A stretch of 7,428 nucleotides of DNA from assembly GCA_947385505.1 (NCBI GenBank), contig CANDLP010000109.1, forward strand, positions 1 to 7,428, in the 5' to 3' direction. Origin of the DNA: an uncultured Clostridia bacterium (GTDB lineage Bacteria > Bacillota > Clostridia > Oscillospirales > Ruminococcaceae). The notes beneath the pieces are model-generated. The model saw only the letters and a list, made by a program, of their open reading frames with translations, was not told where the DNA came from and searched no databases. This document shows positions 5,517 to 7,428 of this stretch, one piece after another. The first letter of the stretch is position 1, and each line of letters begins with the position of its first letter. Position numbers and translations under genes: made by a program.

Positions 5517-5581
5517 AATATGTAACAGAAATACGCATGCAATATATGATAACTCCCGTACCGAAAGGATGAGATACAGAT

Positions 5582-7428
5582 ATGAAGAACAGAGAAACGA
5601 TGCCCGCGCTGGCAATGAGGGGATTAGTGGTTTTCCCGAAAATGATACTGCACTTTGACGTTGGCAGAGATTATTCCGTCAAAGCGATAAAGGAAGCCGC
5701 AGACGGCGACAGAAGAATATACCTTGTCGCTCAAAAAGACAGTCTTGTTTCCGAGCCTGTTAACGGAGACGTCTACAAGGTGGGTGTGGTAGCGGAAGTG
5801 AGACAGACCTTAAAAACCCCCGACGGTACCACAAGGGTATTGGTTGAAGGAATCTACCGCGCAAAAGCGGAGGATTTCCACAAAGAAGGCGAATACTATG
5901 TGGCTACCCCAACCCCGCTCTCCGACAGAAAAAACACTTTTCTGTCCCCCGAAGAAGCCACAGCTTTTACCCGTGCTTTAAAAGAAGCATATTCCAATTA
6001 TTGCAGCTTTTCCCCCAAAATGCCCAAAGAGCTTTACCAGAGCGCCATGAGCGAGCAGGATATAACCAAGCTTATGGATATAATTGTTTTCAATACATAT
6101 CTTAAGACAGAGGACAGGCAAAAGCTTCTGGAAACGATCTCCGAGAAAAAACGCGCGGAAATGCTCCTTAAGTTTCTTGAAACCGAAATAGAGATTCTTA
6201 TGCTTGAGGTGGAAATAAACGAGGACGTAAGCGAAAGCATGGAGAAAAATCAGCGCGACTACTACCTCCGCGAACAGATGAGAGCAATAGCCAGACAGCT
6301 GGGCGATGAGGACTCCGTTGACGAAGCCTATACCTATCAGGAAAAGATTTACGGCCTTAAGCTCAATAAGGATATCGAAGAAAAGCTTATTAAGGAAGCG
6401 GAAAAGCTGACTAAAATGTCCCCTTCTTCACAGGATTACAGCGTTGTAAGAAATTATCTGGACACGGTTCTCGACCTCCCGTGGAATAAAAAGTCGGACA
6501 AAAAAATAGATATTGCAAAAGCTGAAAAACAGCTTGATAAAGATCATTACGGACTTAAGAAAGTTAAGGAGCGTATTCTGGAAACCATTGCGGTGCGCGC
6601 CCTTAACCCCGACGTAAAGGGACAGATAATCTGCCTTGTAGGCCCTCCCGGAGTAGGTAAAACCTCGGTGGGAAGATCCATCGCCAAGTCCATAAACCGC
6701 GCTTATGCGAGAATTTCCCTCGGCGGCGTAGGCGACGAGGCGGAAATAAGAGGACACAGAAAGACCTACATAGGCGCAATGCCTGGCAGGATAGTAAAGG
6801 CGGTAACACAAGCCAAGACCATGAATCCCGTAATAGTACTTGACGAGATCGACAAGCTCCGCTCCGATTATAAAGGGGATCCCGCTTCGGCGCTTTTAGA
6901 GGTACTGGATCCGGAACAGAATGTTTCCTTTGCGGATCATTATCTTGAGATCCCTCTGGACTTAAGCGACGTAATGTTTATTACCACCGCCAACACTTTG
7001 GATACGATCCCCGCCCCCCTGCTTGACCGAATGGAAGTAATAGAGCTTCCTTCCTATACGAGAGAAGAAAAGTTCAATATCGCCAAAAAACACCTTTTGC
7101 CAAAACAGCTTAAAAAACACGGCGAAAAGGCTTCACAGGTAAAAATAACCGACAACGGCATTTACTCCGTTATCGACAGCTATACCAAAGAAGCGGGAGT
7201 CAGAAAGCTTGAACAAAAAATAGCGGCGGTATGCAGAAAATCAGCCAAAAAGATTTTAGAAGGCGAAAACAAGGTAACCGTAAGCGAAAACAATATAGAA
7301 GATTTTCTCGGAATAAAGAAATATCTTCCCGATGAGCTTCCCGAACATGACGAGGTGGGCGCGGTTACAGGTCTTGCATGGACGTCGGTGGGCGGCTTAA
7401 CAATGCCCCTTGAAGTGCTTGTAATGAA
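5582..7428 (+). CDS. lon: ATP-dependent protease Lon (3' truncated by window end)
   Basis: 615 complete codons are present and the frame is open at the window end. The usual length is about 770-810 residues, so roughly 160-190 are missing, including the Ser-Lys catalytic dyad. The order is: the N-terminal LAN substrate-binding domain, starting MPALAMRGLVVFP; a coiled-coil stretch with NQRDYYLREQM, typical of Lon; and the AAA+ module with Walker A GPPGVGKT (354-361, Lys360), GDEAEIRGHRKTYIGAMPG, Walker B VIVLDEID (Asp421, Glu422), sensor-1 Asn471 and the arginine in LLDRMEV (483). The start of the proteolytic domain follows, GAVTGLAWTSVGG, from about 592. Lon is a cytoplasmic homohexamer that unfolds and degrades damaged and regulatory proteins. 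ATG 5582 is fixed by an in-frame TGA at 5570-5572. The AAAGGA at 5564-5569 is 12 bases away, slightly long. It has its own promoter. Confidence 0.97.
   Translation, partial: MKNRETMPALAMRGLVVFPKMILHFDVGRDYSVKAIKEAADGDRRIYLVAQKDSLVSEPVNGDVYKVGVVAEVRQTLKTPDGTTRVLVEGIYRAKAEDFHKEGEYYVATPTPLSDRKNTFLSPEEATAFTRALKEAYSNYCSFSPKMPKELYQSAMSEQDITKLMDIIVFNTYLKTEDRQKLLETISEKKRAEMLLKFLETEIEILMLEVEINEDVSESMEKNQRDYYLREQMRAIARQLGDEDSVDEAYTYQEKIYGLKLNKDIEEKLIKEAEKLTKMSPSSQDYSVVRNYLDTVLDLPWNKKSDKKIDIAKAEKQLDKDHYGLKKVKERILETIAVRALNPDVKGQIICLVGPPGVGKTSVGRSIAKSINRAYARISLGGVGDEAEIRGHRKTYIGAMPGRIVKAVTQAKTMNPVIVLDEIDKLRSDYKGDPASALLEVLDPEQNVSFADHYLEIPLDLSDVMFITTANTLDTIPAPLLDRMEVIELPSYTREEKFNIAKKHLLPKQLKKHGEKASQVKITDNGIYSVIDSYTKEAGVRKLEQKIAAVCRKSAKKILEGENKVTVSENNIEDFLGIKKYLPDELPEHDEVGAVTGLAWTSVGGLTMPLEVLVM

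Noticed and set aside
5488..5581. Heat-shock operator (CIRCE or CtsR box) upstream of lon
   Set aside because: I looked for the TTAGCACTC-type palindrome and for GGTCAAA-type direct repeats and saw neither.
5362..5658. Plus-strand ORF of 98 codons between the CBS gene and lon
   Set aside because: It spans the terminator (5412-5453) and the lon promoter, and overlaps the lon start in another frame.

Overview
The window reads like the end of a draft or metagenomic contig from a low-GC Gram-positive bacterium, most likely a gut or rumen clostridium (Oscillospirales/Ruminococcaceae type). This is inferred from the AAAGGA-type ribosome binding sites, the Gram-positive style lipoprotein and signal peptides, the TTGACA/TATAAT-like promoters, and the DUF4367-like and DUF6147-like secreted proteins. 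The taxonomic call is not tested by any search. Bases 14-46 are an Illumina sequencing adapter, so bases 1-46 should be ignored biologically.

Region 1 (47-2137) is AT-rich and accessory in character, and holds only truncated or broken genes for exported proteins. They are: the C-terminal end of a DUF4367-like protein cut by the contig end; a signal-peptide protein resembling DUF6147, broken by a one-base deletion in a run of A; and a secreted papain-like cysteine peptidase/amidase homologue. The last carries both an in-frame TAA and a 189-bp palindromic miniature element with terminal inverted repeats. Removing the element plus one 3-bp target copy restores the reading frame exactly across the insertion.

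Region 2 (2138-3562) contains one intact orphan lipoprotein gene, preceded by a long imperfect hairpin. It is followed by 368 bp of non-coding DNA with an inverted repeat, a nested set of terminators and the promoter of the next gene.

Region 3 (3563-7428) is core genome: a TatD-family metal-dependent hydrolase, a soluble CorC/HlyC-type CBS-domain protein, and the first 615 codons of the ATP-dependent protease Lon. Each of the three has its own well-formed sigma-A type promoter. A clear terminator separates the CBS gene from lon, so these look like neighbouring single transcription units rather than one operon. The best candidate for something undescribed is the six-hairpin element at 1568-1756, together with the peptidase it interrupts.
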